Assembly (NCBI GenBank): GCA_936450465.1
Contig: OW388296.1
Location: forward strand, 11,281,867 to 11,345,866
From: Gibbula magus
Lineage: Eukaryota; Mollusca; Gastropoda; Trochida; Trochidae
Length of the DNA: 64,000 bases
Direction: 5' to 3'
In this document: positions 12,982-27,000 of the stretch, piece by piece
Layout: every line of letters starts with the position of its first letter
How positions within the stretch are numbered: position 1 is the stretch's first letter
Program-made: the position numbers and the translations under genes
Notes under the pieces: generated by a model
Databases searched by the model: none
Told to the model about the DNA's origin: nothing
Seen by the model: the letters and a program-made list of their open reading frames with translations, nothing else

Positions 12982-13272
12982 TCGGATCAAGAGGTCCGGG
13001 GTTCGAATCCCGCCAGGGGCACGGCAACTTTGTCTGCAGTAGAGAACTGTTCTACACGCAGTCAGGTTTGGGTGCAATGCTACACTGAATTTCAGCGTAG
13101 TACCACCCATGGTTCGCTAGTTCCAGCCGTTGCTCGCAGGTTTCACCGCAGTGCATAGCCACATGGCGTTGCGGGCTTTCTCCCTGCCATAATACTAGCA
13201 GCCGCGATATAAGTGAAATACTCTTGAAAGCGGCGTTAAACCCCAACTCACTCACTCACTCACTCACTCACT
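12982..13272 (+). mobile_element. SINE, tRNA-derived, 5'-truncated, with target duplication
   Basis: Begins inside a tRNA-like head (CGGATCAAGAGGTCC, then the B box GGGTTCGAATCCC), continues through the body and ends GGCGTTAAACCCC plus (ACTC)n. It is flanked by a 13-bp direct repeat, CACACTTTAAATC, at 12969-12981 and 13273-13285, a target-site duplication. Loss of the 5' end with an intact simple-repeat tail is the mark of target-primed reverse transcription. The head resembles tRNA-Arg(UCG) in its anticodon arm. Confidence 0.88.
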
Positions 13273-14268
13273 CACACTTTAAATCAACTACGTTGACCTA
13301 ATTATTTCAAAGATCTTAGGCTTTTGCTGTACATGGTCAAGCTAATCAGCAAATGGCCTTCGAATATGTCTGATGTAAATAACCCAAATACAATATTTTC
13401 GTTTTTTTTTCTTCTGATGTGGTCTTCTTCATTTATCAGCATGTTTATTATCAACTGTTTTCACAAATCAAACAGCATATATCGGGGGAAAGATATAAAA
13501 CGAGAACAATTTTATTTTAGTTTTAAAAATGCATTATGCCGTTTCATTGGCATTTGCTGGATAACAAAGAACTTTACAAACGCAATTACGTATACTCATT
13601 GTATTTATCTTATAAATGTCACCTTTACAACGACGTCGTGATTTTACAAATACATTCAAATGCAACCAGGAAACTCCATTTCTAGCCAAAAAAAAGTCCG
13701 CATACACTCACGTGCAAAAGGGACGTGCCCATATAAAATAAAAGATTTTTCAAGCCACGGGCTATTAATACGATTAATTCCATCATATCTTCAGAACGCA
13801 GCTATACTAAATATGAATTTTTAAAACACTATATGTTCATATTTCTGAGAAACACGCGTTTTAAGAAAACATCGTTTTGGAATTTCCTTAGCTAGACGAG
13901 ATAGGAGCGTCAAAAAGCGATTCCTTACTTATTTTGTGACGTCCTACAGTAAAGACGCGTCAACAAATATAAATCTAAGAAGGTTATTACTGCCAACGGC
14001 ATCTTTTATTCATTAAATTTCTATTTTCATATGTTTAAAACTAAAATGCCAAACATTGTGACAAACAAACATTTTGAAAAAGCGATTTCAGCACCCCAAG
14101 TGTATTTGAACATAAACACATTTGGAAATTAATTTAGCAACTATTTATTTAAATACCAATTATTTTAAGAGAAACATGTGTCAGGAAAACGGTTAGTGAT
14201 TTTAGGTAGAACAATCATTTAGCAGTGTTGAAACAAAAGGTCACTCAAATAACGCTTCACTGTCTTTT

Positions 14269-14569
14269 GGATAACGGCATAGTGGTTAGCGCGTTCGGCT
14301 TCGGATCAAGAGGTCCGGGGTTCGAATCCCGCCAGTTGCACGCCAACTTTGTCTGCAGTAGAGAACTGTTCTACACGCAATAAGGTTTGGGTGCAATGCC
14401 ACACTGAATTTCAGCGTTGTACCACCCATGGTTCGCTAGTTCCAGGTTTCACCGCAAAGCATAGCCACATGGCGTTGCGGGCTTTCTCCCTGCCATAATA
14501 CTAGCAGCCGCGATATAAGTGAAATACTCTTGAAAGCGGCGTTAAACCCTAACTCACCTCACCTCACCA
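14269..14569 (+). mobile_element. SINE, tRNA-derived, near full length
   Basis: Same family as 12982-13272 but with the complete tRNA-like head: an A-box region (TAGTGGTTAGCG) and a B box (GGTTCGAATCC), the internal pol III promoter. Compared with the other copy it lacks about 14 bp after GCTAGTTCCAG. The tail is (ACCTC)n. The left boundary of the 994-bp tandem duplication falls inside this SINE. Confidence 0.85.
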
Positions 14570-15436
14570 TTTTAGGTAAAAATTCAGTACCTTCACATTT
14601 TCTCTCACATTTTCATAAATTTACATATGGTGAATTTGTTTTCAGTGAATGAGTAGCTAAATTACCAGTTGTTACGTCCGAGGTGGTAAAATCGTTCAAT
14701 TTATCCTTACAATCCAAGAGCACCACATTTCAGTTTCAAACTAGGGTGTTGCTTAATTAATTTCCAATTGAATGACATGACAATAAAAATATCATACTAT
14801 GATGTGTGAAAGTGTGAGTACTTTTTCACAAAACACGTGTCTATAAATACAATGAAAATCTAATTTCTGCGAAAGCTATATTTAATTTTATACTCTCTTT
14901 AAAATGTGGGGACGTTTCTTTTGCATGTGAGTATAGTAGAACAGAGGTTAGCGAACTGCTCATTCGTAAACAAAATTTATTTATTTATTTATTTATTTAT
15001 TTATCATAACTGAAAATGCATGATAATAATGAGACAACAAACAGAAGCATGCCAGAATGCTTTGAATCGTCAATTGATCATCAATCAATCGTAATCGTAA
15101 AGTGATGGTATCTAGTTAACCACTCAACAACAAATATCCTGTATCAGTGTTAAAGGTATGATACACTTTTAAATACGACGGCTTGGGGTGGGGTTGGGTC
15201 GTACGTGTAAAAACATCTTGTAAGCAAGGACTTTGTAATTTAGCTACAAGAATTGGTATGCAATATGTATAGACGTATGCAATATTGATAAGGATGACTG
15301 ATGGGATTCAATCAGCAGAAAGTGGTTTACATCTGCACCCCGTATCTCAAGCTCCTCTACACGGTTTCTGTATCCATATTTGATCTGTAAGGAGTCTCCA
15401 CAGATCGGTCTATACTGACCACCCTCCCCACAGCTA
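14443..15436. repeat. Segmental tandem duplication, unit 1 (994 bp)
   Basis: The sequence from CAGGTTTCACCGC onward is repeated at a constant offset of 994 bp through to CAGCTACA. By eye only three substitutions were found, clustered near 15303-15315. The unit includes the SINE tail, an (ATTT)n run at 14975-15004 and a cysteine-containing open frame on the - strand. Near identity implies a recent event, or a possible assembly duplication. Confidence 0.93.
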
Positions 15437-15462
15437 CAGGTTTCACCGCAAAGCATAGCCAC
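15300..15462 (-). pseudogene. Duplicate of Kazal-like fragment, fused to SINE tail
   Basis: Copy of the fragment at 16302-16468 from duplication unit 1. Its upstream end is replaced at the junction by reverse-strand SINE sequence, so the frame starts MAMLCGETCSCGEGG. The acceptor present in the other copy is lost, so this copy cannot splice the same way. It differs by L to P and E to G substitutions near its end. Confidence 0.25.
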
Positions 15463-16430
15463 ATGGCGTTGCGGGCTTTCTCCCTGCCATAATACTAGCA
15501 GCCGCGATATAAGTGAAATACTCTTGAAAGCGGCGTTAAACCCTAACTCACCTCACCTCACCATTTTAGGTAAAAATTCAGTACCTTCACATTTTCTCTC
15601 ACATTTTCATAAATTTACATATGGTGAATTTGTTTTCAGTGAATGAGTAGCTAAATTACCAGTTGTTACGTCCGAGGTGGTAAAATCGTTCAATTTATCC
15701 TTACAATCCAAGAGCACCACATTTCAGTTTCAAACTAGGGTGTTGCTTAATTAATTTCCAATTGAATGACATGACAATAAAAATATCATACTATGATGTG
15801 TGAAAGTGTGAGTACTTTTTCACAAAACACGTGTCTATAAATACAATGAAAATCTAATTTCTGCGAAAGCTATATTTAATTTTATACTCTCTTTAAAATG
15901 TGGGGACGTTTCTTTTGCATGTGAGTATAGTAGAACAGAGGTTAGCGAACTGCTCATTCGTAAACAAAATTTATTTATTTATTTATTTATTTATTTATCA
16001 TAACTGAAAATGCATGATAATAATGAGACAACAAACAGAAGCATGCCAGAATGCTTTGAATCGTCAATTGATCATCAATCAATCGTAATCGTAAAGTGAT
16101 GGTATCTAGTTAACCACTCAACAACAAATATCCTGTATCAGTGTTAAAGGTATGATACACTTTTAAATACGACGGCTTGGGGTGGGGTTGGGTCGTACGT
16201 GTAAAAACATCTTGTAAGCAAGGACTTTGTAATTTAGCTACAAGAATTGGTATGCAATATGTATAGACGTATGCAATATTGATAAGGATGACTGATGAGA
16301 TCCAATCGGCAGAAAGTGGTTTACATCTGCACCCCGTATCTCAAGCTCCTCTACACGGTTTCTGTATCCATATTTGATCTGTAAGGAGTCTCCACAGATC
16401 GGTCTATACTGACCACCCTCCCCACAGCTA
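15437..16430. repeat. Segmental tandem duplication, unit 2 (994 bp)
   Basis: Second copy of 14443-15436. The junction has only a few shared bases (CA or CAGG), as in microhomology-mediated or replication-slippage duplication. It carries its own SINE tail (15437-15563) and its own (ATTT)n run (15969-15998). Confidence 0.93.
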
Positions 16431-16468
16431 CATGGAACCCTAGCTGGCAATAAGCAAGGTTTTCTCAT
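16302..16468 (-). pseudogene. Possible Kazal-like exon fragment
   Basis: The - frame reads VPCSCGEGGQYRPICGDS then LQIKYGYRNRVEELEIRG. The C-x-C, then tyrosine and PICG, then Y-x-Y-x-N layout recalls the start of Kazal-type modules, including those in SLCO transporters (family knowledge, by eye). A plausible acceptor (CTTATTGCCAG) lies just upstream, but the later Kazal cysteines are missing. It is isolated on the strand opposite to the Ig gene and has a second copy in duplication unit 1. Most likely an exon remnant, or chance. Confidence 0.25.
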
Positions 16469-19400
16469 TTGTTGTGTGTCACTGTTCTATTCGCTCCTTC
16501 TGAATACAACATTTCACCGATAACGCACAGTGTATAGGTTTGTTAATATCTATTAGCTATAATAATTATCTGAATAGATATTATGTTATTGTTTTCGTCG
16601 GCTCCTTCATTTCTCCCCACTTTACTTTGGGTCCCAAATCCTGCCTGTACACTATTTCTTTTCAATTGTGAATCAATACAAATCTATGCTTACTCTATTT
16701 TCGTTTGCTTGCAATGTAAATCTTGTAACAATCTTGTTCGGAGATCTGTGTTCTTTAATTATGCATCTATTTTTTGCTGCTAGGTTAACAATGTATACTA
16801 CACATGAAACCTTCCTTCCCTCTTAATCTACACCCCGGGCACCCATAGAACACAACCCATTGTCCGAGGGTGCATTACATCATCCAGTTATCAGCCATTC
16901 ACTCGTCGTTACACAATTCTATCAGCTTATCAGCTGTTCGCTGTGTATGCTATACACTATTCATCATGTATACAGGGAATATGGATGATAGCAGCACTCT
17001 GTACATGACCTGTTCAGTATCTACCGCTGATGTAATATGGGAGTTAAAAGCTACTGTATATCGGCCGTGTGATAACTGGTTCACTGGCCCCTGTGTTCAA
17101 ATGTTGAACCAGAATACAACGTTCTTTGTGTAGCACTGCATAGATAACCATTGCTCAGGTTGAACTAATTCGCAAATAATGTCATAGTGTTGGAAGTTAG
17201 CTTATCTTCCTGCAATAGATTGCTTTGTGAAAACGTGAATTTCACAATTGTTTCTGGTTGCTTCAGGGACAGAAGTACATTTAAATACAGTTCGTAGTTG
17301 TTAATGAGTAAAACAAATTATTCAAATACTACTTAGCTGTTATTCCGTATATTCTGAAAGTATGTATCTGTCATTCATTATGTAAGAGTTACTACCATAG
17401 TTTCCGAGTTTTATCGGAAAGCACCAGGACAGTTTGTCCGAGAGGACCTCAAGGGCAAACGGTTTTTGGTATTTCTGATGCAACGAGGAATCTATGGCAG
17501 TAACTGACTTACATCTCACAATTCCGAGTGAAATAAGATAAATAATTAAAGAATCTTTAGAATAGTTGTATTCATATCAAGGCTTATGGCTCCTCACATT
17601 ATCATTACCATATTACCTGGGTGTATGAACAATAGCATGCCATACCACCCTTGTGTAAGAAAAAGCATTCCATGTTCCATGTCCAATTATTCTAATATCA
17701 CCCATTTATAAGGACAATATCATTCAGCCTGTTGTAAGAACTGTATACGATTCCATGTTATCACCATTGTGTAAAGACGAAATTATTCCATGTCATCATC
17801 GATTTTTTAAGAACGATATCATTCCACGTTATATCACTGGTGTAAGGACACTATCCCATGTTATCTCAACTCCCTGGGAAATATACAACCGAAGCTGTCA
17901 TTATTGTACACATTGTACGATACACTAGACCGTCGTTGTTTGGTAATACGGGTTTACGGGACGGCAATTATGTGGATGTTACTCTCGTTTATTGTAAATG
18001 TCACTTAAAGAACCGAAAACAGAGTTCATTAATCTGTTTCTTATAAAGCTATTATTTGGAAGCTGATATATTTTAGGGAGGAATTGTCACAAAACCATTG
18101 AAATTAATATAAGCTTTAGTTATATAAGGAATTACGCAAATAGGTAGATGCTTATTCCACATGGCCAAGTGAAAACGTTATTTTTATGTTTGTTTAGAGC
18201 GGAAACCGAAACAAAAGTACCCGTAGTTCGAACGTTTATTCAAACTCTGTAAGAGAGACCCTGGTTCAACTAAATCAAGAAGGGACAGTCACTTTAAATC
18301 GTTTGCAATTTCAAGAAGTGGAGAATGTTGTATTTGTATCTAGAAGGACCTCTGACTGATTGGGAGTGATGTATAATTATGATGATTCGACAAGAACCAC
18401 GTGGCTTAGCCGTATATCACGAATATACATATCTTTTAAACACTCACTTTAGTATCAGTTAGTCCGAGTTGAGATATTCTCAGTAATACAGAACAAAGTT
18501 CCTATATTAATCTTAAAACATTTAGATCAACTAGAGTAATATGTGCAACCGGACATTGAATCAAATGGAGTGGAGATGTCGAGTCGGTTGTGTGGTCTGC
18601 TCGTGCATATTCCCGCGGGAAATTCAGACTGAAGGAGCTCATGTGTATAGGTGATTGTGACATCACAGACGCCGTCCTAACAAGCTTCTGTCTCTGGATT
18701 TCATTAGTGCCTAGACTTCATAACAAGCTTCTGTCTTTTTGGCTTCAATGGATGGAAGAAGCTCCAACTAGAGCAGAGACAGACATATGTTGAATTGGAA
18801 ATATCAGCTATTTCTTATCAAAATAACTTCTTCTATTATAAATACATCCTCCTCACAGACATTAGCAGGAAATCAATGAGAACCCCATCCATCATAAGAC
18901 AAAGGATGCCACCTGAGCGTCAACAAAAAAATCGAGCTAAAATCTAGAAAATGACATTTAAACTAGACAGTATCAACTTCCCCAAGGAATCTTTATGTAT
19001 CCAAATGGGACGAGCTCAGTTTTTTAGTTTCTTTTATTGCTTGTTGGAATGTAACACAATAGTACGACAGATCCACGCTTTTCAGAGTATCAGGGTATAT
19101 TGGATGCAACACGACAAAGCAATACATACTCAGGTTTGCAGAGTATGTAACTACAGAGCATATTGTATGCATTAACTACATTTTTAAATCATATCAGTAA
19201 GAATGGCGTTGGTTATTGTGAAGAGGCACGACGATGAATCCCGTTACTCTGAATCATGTTGTGTGTTTATGATAACGAAATGATCGTTGTCTTGTTTTTC
19301 CTAAGTATTTCACTTTAAAAAAAACCTGAAACACTTGACGGCTGTATGTTTATGAATAACAGATAACCTGCATTTATTTTGCATATATTTTGAGCCTAGA

Positions 19401-19546
19401 TTTAAAAATGGGTTAGTTTGTTCTGCTCTGATGCATTTTGTTGGACAACTGAAAGTCACAAACACGATGTTCACATGCTACGTGAAATATGAACATTCGT
19501 AGTGTACGCGATACTCTTTTCTTAATGTACTCTCCAGACCATATAG

Positions 19547-19733
19547 ATGTGGAAGTGTATTAGGGTCACATGAAAAAACTACTAAATACTAATTAGGAGA
19601 TAATAAGTCCTACTTAAGAGATACTTATTAATATATAATTCCTAATTAGGATGTATCAGGTACTAATGAGGAGATATTAGGTCCAAATTAGGATATATTT
19701 TTTTAATTTCATGTGACCCAAATACGCTTCCAT
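19547..19733. mobile_element. MITE-like inverted-repeat element
   Basis: Terminal arms of about 28 bp (GTGTATTAGGGTCACATGAA at left; TTCATGTGACCCAAATACGC at right) enclose an AT-rich interior with several CTAATTAGGA motifs. No coding capacity. Confidence 0.7.
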
Positions 19734-20195
19734 ACGTAGAAAAAAGACTATCAATGAAAATCTCAAATAGAATGTGTTTGAAAGGAGACGGATAACATTA
19801 TTGTATGTAGTTGAACATGTTAACAAGTACAGTCATAGTGCTGACATTAGATACAATTCATCACAATCCACATGACATAGAACATGTTTACAACGATGAT
19901 CCAACACATTAACAACAATGACACGACACATTCAACAGAGACATGGCACATTAACAACAGAGACACGACACAGATGAACATCACTGCGGTCATGTAACCT
20001 CCCCCTGTCGGCTCACAGCTACTGTACGTATATGTATCGTTCAGCCAACACGAGCTCATTCATGGTGTTATTAATCGAGAGTTATTCAATAATGAATGTT
20101 TCCTCCCCAAGTGATTACTTATTGTTATCGCCTTTACGCTAGGACTGCCTCCCTCCCTTACATGTCCAGCTACCGGCCAGAGAGCAGCGTTTGAT

Positions 20196-20414
20196 GTGAA
20201 AAGAACATATTTTTCTCGTCTAACGCTGATAGAGGGGACCCGTCCCCTGATACATGTTGTCCGTGGATCAGAGGTAGCAATGTTATTACTTGGAGTCCGG
20301 GAATCAATGGATTTGATTGCCCAACACATGCAGTGCTCCAACGAGACTTGTGAGTGTAATGCCCGTGCAGAGAGCGAGGCCGAGCGCCGCTTTATGATAG
20401 AGGAGATGGGATGA
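20196..20414 (+). other. Open region, coding status unclear
   Basis: Both strands are open here (+ 20196-20414; - 20060-20419), and the base composition is more balanced than around it. The + frame ends in a charged stretch containing ARAESEAERRFMIEEMG. No domain is recognised and no splice pair is convincing. It may be an unrecognised exon or a non-coding transcript. Confidence 0.15.
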
Positions 20415-20943
20415 AGCATAAAGAGTTATCAGCAAGGTGTTTTATAGCCAGGCCATTAGGATATGATGTTAAGTTATTGCGTTATGTTGCCCATCTCTCC
20501 CTGTAAACTAGCCTCGACTGATGCATCCATCACGTGACCTAGTTATGACCCTCCTGACCCACCTAGTGGCATAACTAGTTACTCTTGCGAAATGGTCATA
20601 TATTTGGGTTGACAAATAGCTCAGCACGATTTGCTGAACATCGTTATAGATAACAGTACTGACATAGAAATATTAAGACGACAAACACTGACGTGTATAA
20701 CAGCAATATTTGTATCGATATTAGCTGTAAGTGATCAGCGTGACTCGTGCAGAGAGTAGCACATGTAAGAGACTGGGAGTAAGAATAATACATATAGAAG
20801 GAACACACGCCCTGGCAGGTAATTCCTGTGACATGACATTCATGTAGAGACATATTTAGTGTAAAGTATATCAGTAATACAACTTACCTCTTTTAGGTCT
20901 GCCAGAATGAGGTGTACATGTATGCGGATGTATGGACGGTGTC

Positions 20944-21830
<887 letters not shown>

Positions 21831-22269
21831 TGAACCGCATGGACCAGTATAACACATACTTAATCATTTAAGACCATTTTTTGTAATTGAACGATGCAAT
21901 AATGACATAAGCAATATTATAGTTATTGTCTTAATGCCAAACAATAGCGGAATAAAAATACAGGAACACACTAATCAGCATTGTAACGTTATGAAACAAT
22001 GATTGAACTGCAAGAGTTATATCACATTATAACATCCCGGTTGTCTCCACTGTGAGCATATAGGGTTCTTATTTAATATCCGACGTAAATACCATATCAT
22101 CTTCCTGCTGTGAGATTAAATGGTCTCTGTGATCCCGAACATTATATTCAGTTATCAAACAGCGACACACTCGGCAGTCATCATAAACCAATAATTGTAG
22201 GGTATTACTTGAAGTGGATTGCAGGTTGACACAAGTCAACTGTTTATCAGCAGCACAAAGTACACATAA

Positions 22270-22520
22270 ACTCATCCAATTTTCTCTCCTCTTGTAATTG
22301 CAGCCTTTGAGTAGGAGATGTAAGCAGTTCAAAGTCGGTATGTAATCATGTTTGGGCCCAGTGTAGCTCTGCCCTCACAGAGAGATAGTCCCGTCGTTAC
22401 GTTACGACCAGGTCGAGATCCAGATGGTACATTGGCTCCTTTATCGGTGGACTGAAGTGTTGCGTAGCTTTTATTGATCCTCAAGTGGGAATTGAGTGGA
22501 GGAGAGGTAACTTTGCTTGT
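22270..22520 (+). other. Exon-like patch on + strand
   Basis: A strong acceptor (TTTTCTCTCCTCTTGTAATTGCAG, near 22303) is followed by donor-like GTATGT (about 22338). A 35-codon frame from ATG at 22348 reads MFGPSVALPSQRDSPVV and ends at TGA (22453-22455). A further GTAACT donor-like site lies near 22507. No domain. It could be non-coding exons of another transcript, or chance. Confidence 0.18.
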
Positions 22521-23984
22521 CATAGATTTATAACTCAGTTTGGGTGCTCTTCTGAGCTTCATCACAGAAACTGATGAAGGTTGTTGTAGAGAAGAAGTTA
22601 ACGGTATTTGTGTTGTTTTATGTCACCGCTGTTTACAGCAGATGGCGTCCCCAGGGGTTGATGTTGCTGAAGGGTTGAAGTGGAGAAAGCATCCAAAGTT
22701 AAGGTTTTGGGCCCATATTTACAAAGTTGTCTTAGTGCTAAGAAAGTCGCTAGTCAATGTTAATGTATGGCACTTACGACTACCTTAGCGCTAAGAGAGC
22801 TTCGAAAATATCGATCCTGATCTCAGATCATAAGGAAACGTATTACGTACTTTTGAGTTAGCCGTTTAGCTCAAACATTTCGGATATTCTGATATCATTG
22901 TCTGTGTCTGTTAGATCCATAAGAATTCGTGGTTATAGACGAGGTTAAAGGTGCATCCATTGTGTTTCATAAAAAAAATATTAGGCTTAAATACGTTCCA
23001 ACTCACCACATGTGCTGTTTACAACAAAAATAAATTTACTCAGCTTGCATATTTATCCCCAATCGCCAAATATATCATAATTACTCGTTAAAATTTAGTA
23101 ACATCATTATGCGTGTGCAGAAACCGAAACTGCACGTCTTATTTACATGCCCAGTAGTTATGTGACCTATTAAACATTATCAACTCAATTTTTGTCTTTT
23201 TGTCTGTTATAAATAAGATTCCAAAAATTACGTTTGACTCATTGACGCGCGCCACACGCTGTGCATTGTCCGGTTTTCGATCAGAAATCACTTCTTTTAC
23301 CTTCATATCGTCAATATGCCAAGTCTACTACCGTCATAATGGTCTAGTTTTCGGTAACAGTAACACCATTTATAACGTTTGCAATATGTGACCCCCAACA
23401 ACACAATGGATGTATCTTTAATACATGAAGTGCACTGAAATAGTGAAATTTCAAATAGTAATATAAACGTAACCAAATTGCTATTTGAATCGATATACAT
23501 TTACTAAATATGTATACTTATGTACTGAGTAAGTCTCACTGATGAATACATACACTAGTATATGGATGAGTTAACCAACTCGCCATCTATTTTAACTTGA
23601 GAGAGTATTCATGACAGCGAGATGAAGTCTCGACACTTCTCCGAGAAGTCGAATATGGTCCTGGCCTACTGCAAACACTGCACACAAAGCCTCACTTAGC
23701 CTGGACATCCACACTATTGTGCCGGCAGATTCCTCATATTGGGAAATATTCTATCAATCAATCTGTCAATGGGACCACTGACGTATTAACGTGAAGAGGG
23801 GGCGATTGTTATTAACGTTATAAAGTGACTTGATGTTGACTCGAGTGGATGTCGGCGCTTATTGTTACCCCAGTTATTGCTTATCTCCCTCCCAAGATTG
23901 ATCTTCTTGTCAGATCAATTTGTGAACATGTTGGCCTCTAAACTCGGGGGAGAGGTACCATTCGGTCGTGATATTAATATAATC

Positions 23985-24640
23985 TGAATGTTTGGTTTGG
24001 TACCAGTAATAGACGCATGTTTGGTTGGTACCAGTAATATATGTATGTTTGAGTTGATATCAGTTATAGATGCACGTTTGAGTTGCATTGATATCCGTAA
24101 TAAACGCATGTTTTATTTGGTACCAGTAATATTGTATGTGTTACCAGTAATAGATACGTGTGTGGGTTGATACCGTTAACAGATGCATGTTTTATTTGAT
24201 ACCCGTAATAGATGCATGTTTATTTGGTACCAATTATAGATGCATGTTTTATTTGGTACAAGTAATAGATGCATGTTTTATTTCGTATAAGTAAGAGATG
24301 CATGTTTTATGTGATACCAGTAATAGATGCATGTTTGATGAAAATGAATGTTTGACTTTGTCACCACAGATATTTTATTTGATTTGATACCGATAAGAAT
24401 ATTGGAAAACAGTAGTAGATGACAGTTTGACCTAATACCACTAATAGATGAATATTTAATATCATACCGATTAGATATGAATATTTGCTACCAGTGATAG
24501 AAGAATGTTTGATTTAATACCAGTCAGCCATAGACGGTTTATTTGATTTGATACCCACAGTACTAGTATATGAGTAGTTGCTACAAGTAATAGATGAATG
24601 CTGGATAAAATACCAATAGCCCATAGATGGGTTATTTGGT
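23985..24640. repeat. Degenerate minisatellite, about 30-bp unit
   Basis: Tandem copies of ATAGATGCATGTTTTATTTG followed by GTACCAGTA. Well ordered from 24060 to 24330, then increasingly diverged to about 24640. The TTTGGTACCAGTAA core recurs throughout. Confidence 0.8.
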
Positions 24641-25527
24641 GCCAGTAAGAAGTTATTATTTAACATCAATTTAAAACTGATCGGACCAGGTCTGTAAGAC
24701 TTGTTAATTTCAAGGCTTTCTCTACGTTATATACGCTGTGTACAGTGCAGGGATGGGGGGTAAGGTCTGAAATGTTTACTCAATCAGGCTATTTGGCAAA
24801 TTGATACAACCAAGTGAATTTTTACGGAACAATTACTAAACAGTCATCCTCATTCACAGATATACTTTAGAAAGATGAAAAATGCGGTGGTGTATTTAAA
24901 AAAAAAAAAAAATTAATTCTGTAACACAGCTTTGAAATGCCTAATGGATATTTTGAAACTACAAATAATAGACGTTTACCTTAGAGACAGTCACGTGTAA
25001 AGCCAGAAATGTTACGCACCATGACATTTCCGAAACATTTCCCTAAACTCATTTGTTACGAGATATTGACACACTAGTTTAGTATGCGACATTTCTTTGC
25101 TTATGGGTTAACAAGTATAAAGCACATAACGGATTTGAATGTGTGGCATATCTGTGACACATATCTCTTCAGATAGTTCAGGGTCTTCTTTCACAAAGCA
25201 AACTTTACTAAATAAATGTATATACCTTAATTCCCATTCTTTAACATTGCACAAAGGTTACGTTAGTGACTTACGATCACCTTAGGGCCCTGCTCGGTTG
25301 TTGGTTTTAATAATTGATACTACGTTTATCCCATCACAAGTGATGAATATAATGGAAATTAATCTGCCCTGAAAGAAAAGTGTCAATATTTGATGAACCG
25401 TCATTACAATGTGCATTGTCATGCACCATTTGAAGGAAGACTTTCAAAACGATTGACAGGCATACAGTTGTACTTGATCTCATGCAAAATTAATGTCCTG
25501 AAAGCAGGTCAGGGTGTCAGTCGTTAG

Positions 25528-25596
25528 GTAGTCAGATATCAAACAGCTCCTGCTTCTCCAGAAACACAATACTCTTCTATCTCTCATTAGAACAAC
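25528..25596. repeat. Direct repeat flanking a minisatellite, left
   Basis: About 70 bp (GTAGTCAGATATC, then CTTCTCCAGAAACACAATAC, then ATTAGAACAAC) recur at 26928-27000 on the other side of the 42-bp array. The pair brackets the array, as if array and flank were once one larger repeated unit. Confidence 0.7.
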
Positions 25597-25654
25597 GCCT
25601 CTTCGCTGAATATATATCAAGTAAAGTTCAAACGTCTTAGTTAGTCACGGAAGG

Positions 25655-26927
25655 TTACATCAAGTATTGTTCACACGTCTTAGTACCCCACATATAGATA
25701 CACCAAGTATAGTCCTAACACTCAGTACTTCACATATAGATACACCAAGTATAGTCCTAACACTCAGTACTTCACATATAGATACACCAAGTATAGTCCT
25801 AACACTCAGTACTTCACATATAGTTACACCAAGTATAGTCCTAAACCTCAGTACTTCACATATAGATACACCAAGTATAGTCCTAACACTCAGTACTTCA
25901 CATATAGATACACCAAGTATAGTCCTGACACTCAGTACTTCACATATAGATACACCAAGTATAGTCCTAACACTCAGTACTTTACATATAGATACACCAA
26001 GTATAGTCCTAACACTCAGTACTTCACATATAGATACACCAAGCATTGTCCACATATCTTAGTTCCTCACATATAGATACATCAAGCATTGTCCACACTC
26101 TCAGTACTTCACATATAGATACACCAAGCATTGTCCACATATCTTAGTTCCTCACATATAGATACACCAAGCATTGTCCACACGTCTTATATTAGTTCCT
26201 CACATATCGATACATCAAGTATTGTCCACACACTCAGTACTTCACATATGGGTACACCAAGCATTGTCCACACTCTCAGTACTTCACATATAGATACACC
26301 AAGCATTGTCCACATGTCTTAGTTCCTCACATATAGATACACCAAGTATAGTCCTAACACTCAGTACTTCACATATAGTTACACCAAGCATTGTCCACAC
26401 TCTCAGTACTTCACATATTGTTACACCAAGCATTGTCCACATGTCTTAGTTCCTCACATATAGATACACCAAGTATAGTCCTAACACTCAGTACTTCACA
26501 TATAGTTACACCAAGCATTGTCCACATGTCTTAGTTCCTCACATATAGATACACCAAGCATTGTCCACACTCTCAGTACTTCACATAAAGATACACCAAG
26601 CATTGTCCATACGTCTTAGTTCCTCACATATAGATACACCAAGCATTGTCCACACTCTCAGTACTTCACATATAGTTACACCAAGCATTGTCCACAAATC
26701 TTAGTTCCTCACATATGGATACACCAAGCATTGTCCACACTTTCAGTACTTCACATATTGTTACACCAAGCATTGTCCACAAGTCTTAGTTCCTCACATA
26801 TGGATACACCAAGCATTATCCACACTCTCAGTACTTCACATATAGTTACACCAAGCTTTGTCCACAAGTCGTAGTTCCTCACATATAGATACACCAAGCA
26901 TTGTCCACACTCTCAGTACTTCACATG
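25655..26927. repeat. Minisatellite, 42-bp unit with two variants
   Basis: About 30 copies. To about 26040 the unit is AGTATAGTCCTAACACTCAG plus TACTTCACATATAGATACAC. After that a second form with AGCATTGTCC and either ACACTCTCAGTACTTCAC or ACATGTCTTAGTTCCTCAC dominates, in an alternating, higher-order pattern. The open 131-codon frames on both strands follow from the unit length (42 = 3 x 14) and are not genes. Confidence 0.92.
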
Positions 26928-27000
26928 GTAGTTAGATATAAAAAAAAAAGCTCTTACTTCTCCAGTAACACAATTCTCTTCTATATCTCTTTAGATCAAC
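26928..27000. repeat. Direct repeat flanking a minisatellite, right
   Basis: Partner of 25528-25596, with an A-run expansion (ATATAAAAAAAAAAGCTC). See that entry. Confidence 0.7.

Noticed and set aside
14269..14341. tRNA gene
   Set aside because: It has A- and B-box-like sequences, but the cloverleaf is imperfect and it continues into a SINE body and tail, so it is a SINE head and not a functional tRNA.
25660..26322. 131-codon frames on both strands
   Set aside because: By-products of the 42-bp minisatellite; both strands are open for the same reason.
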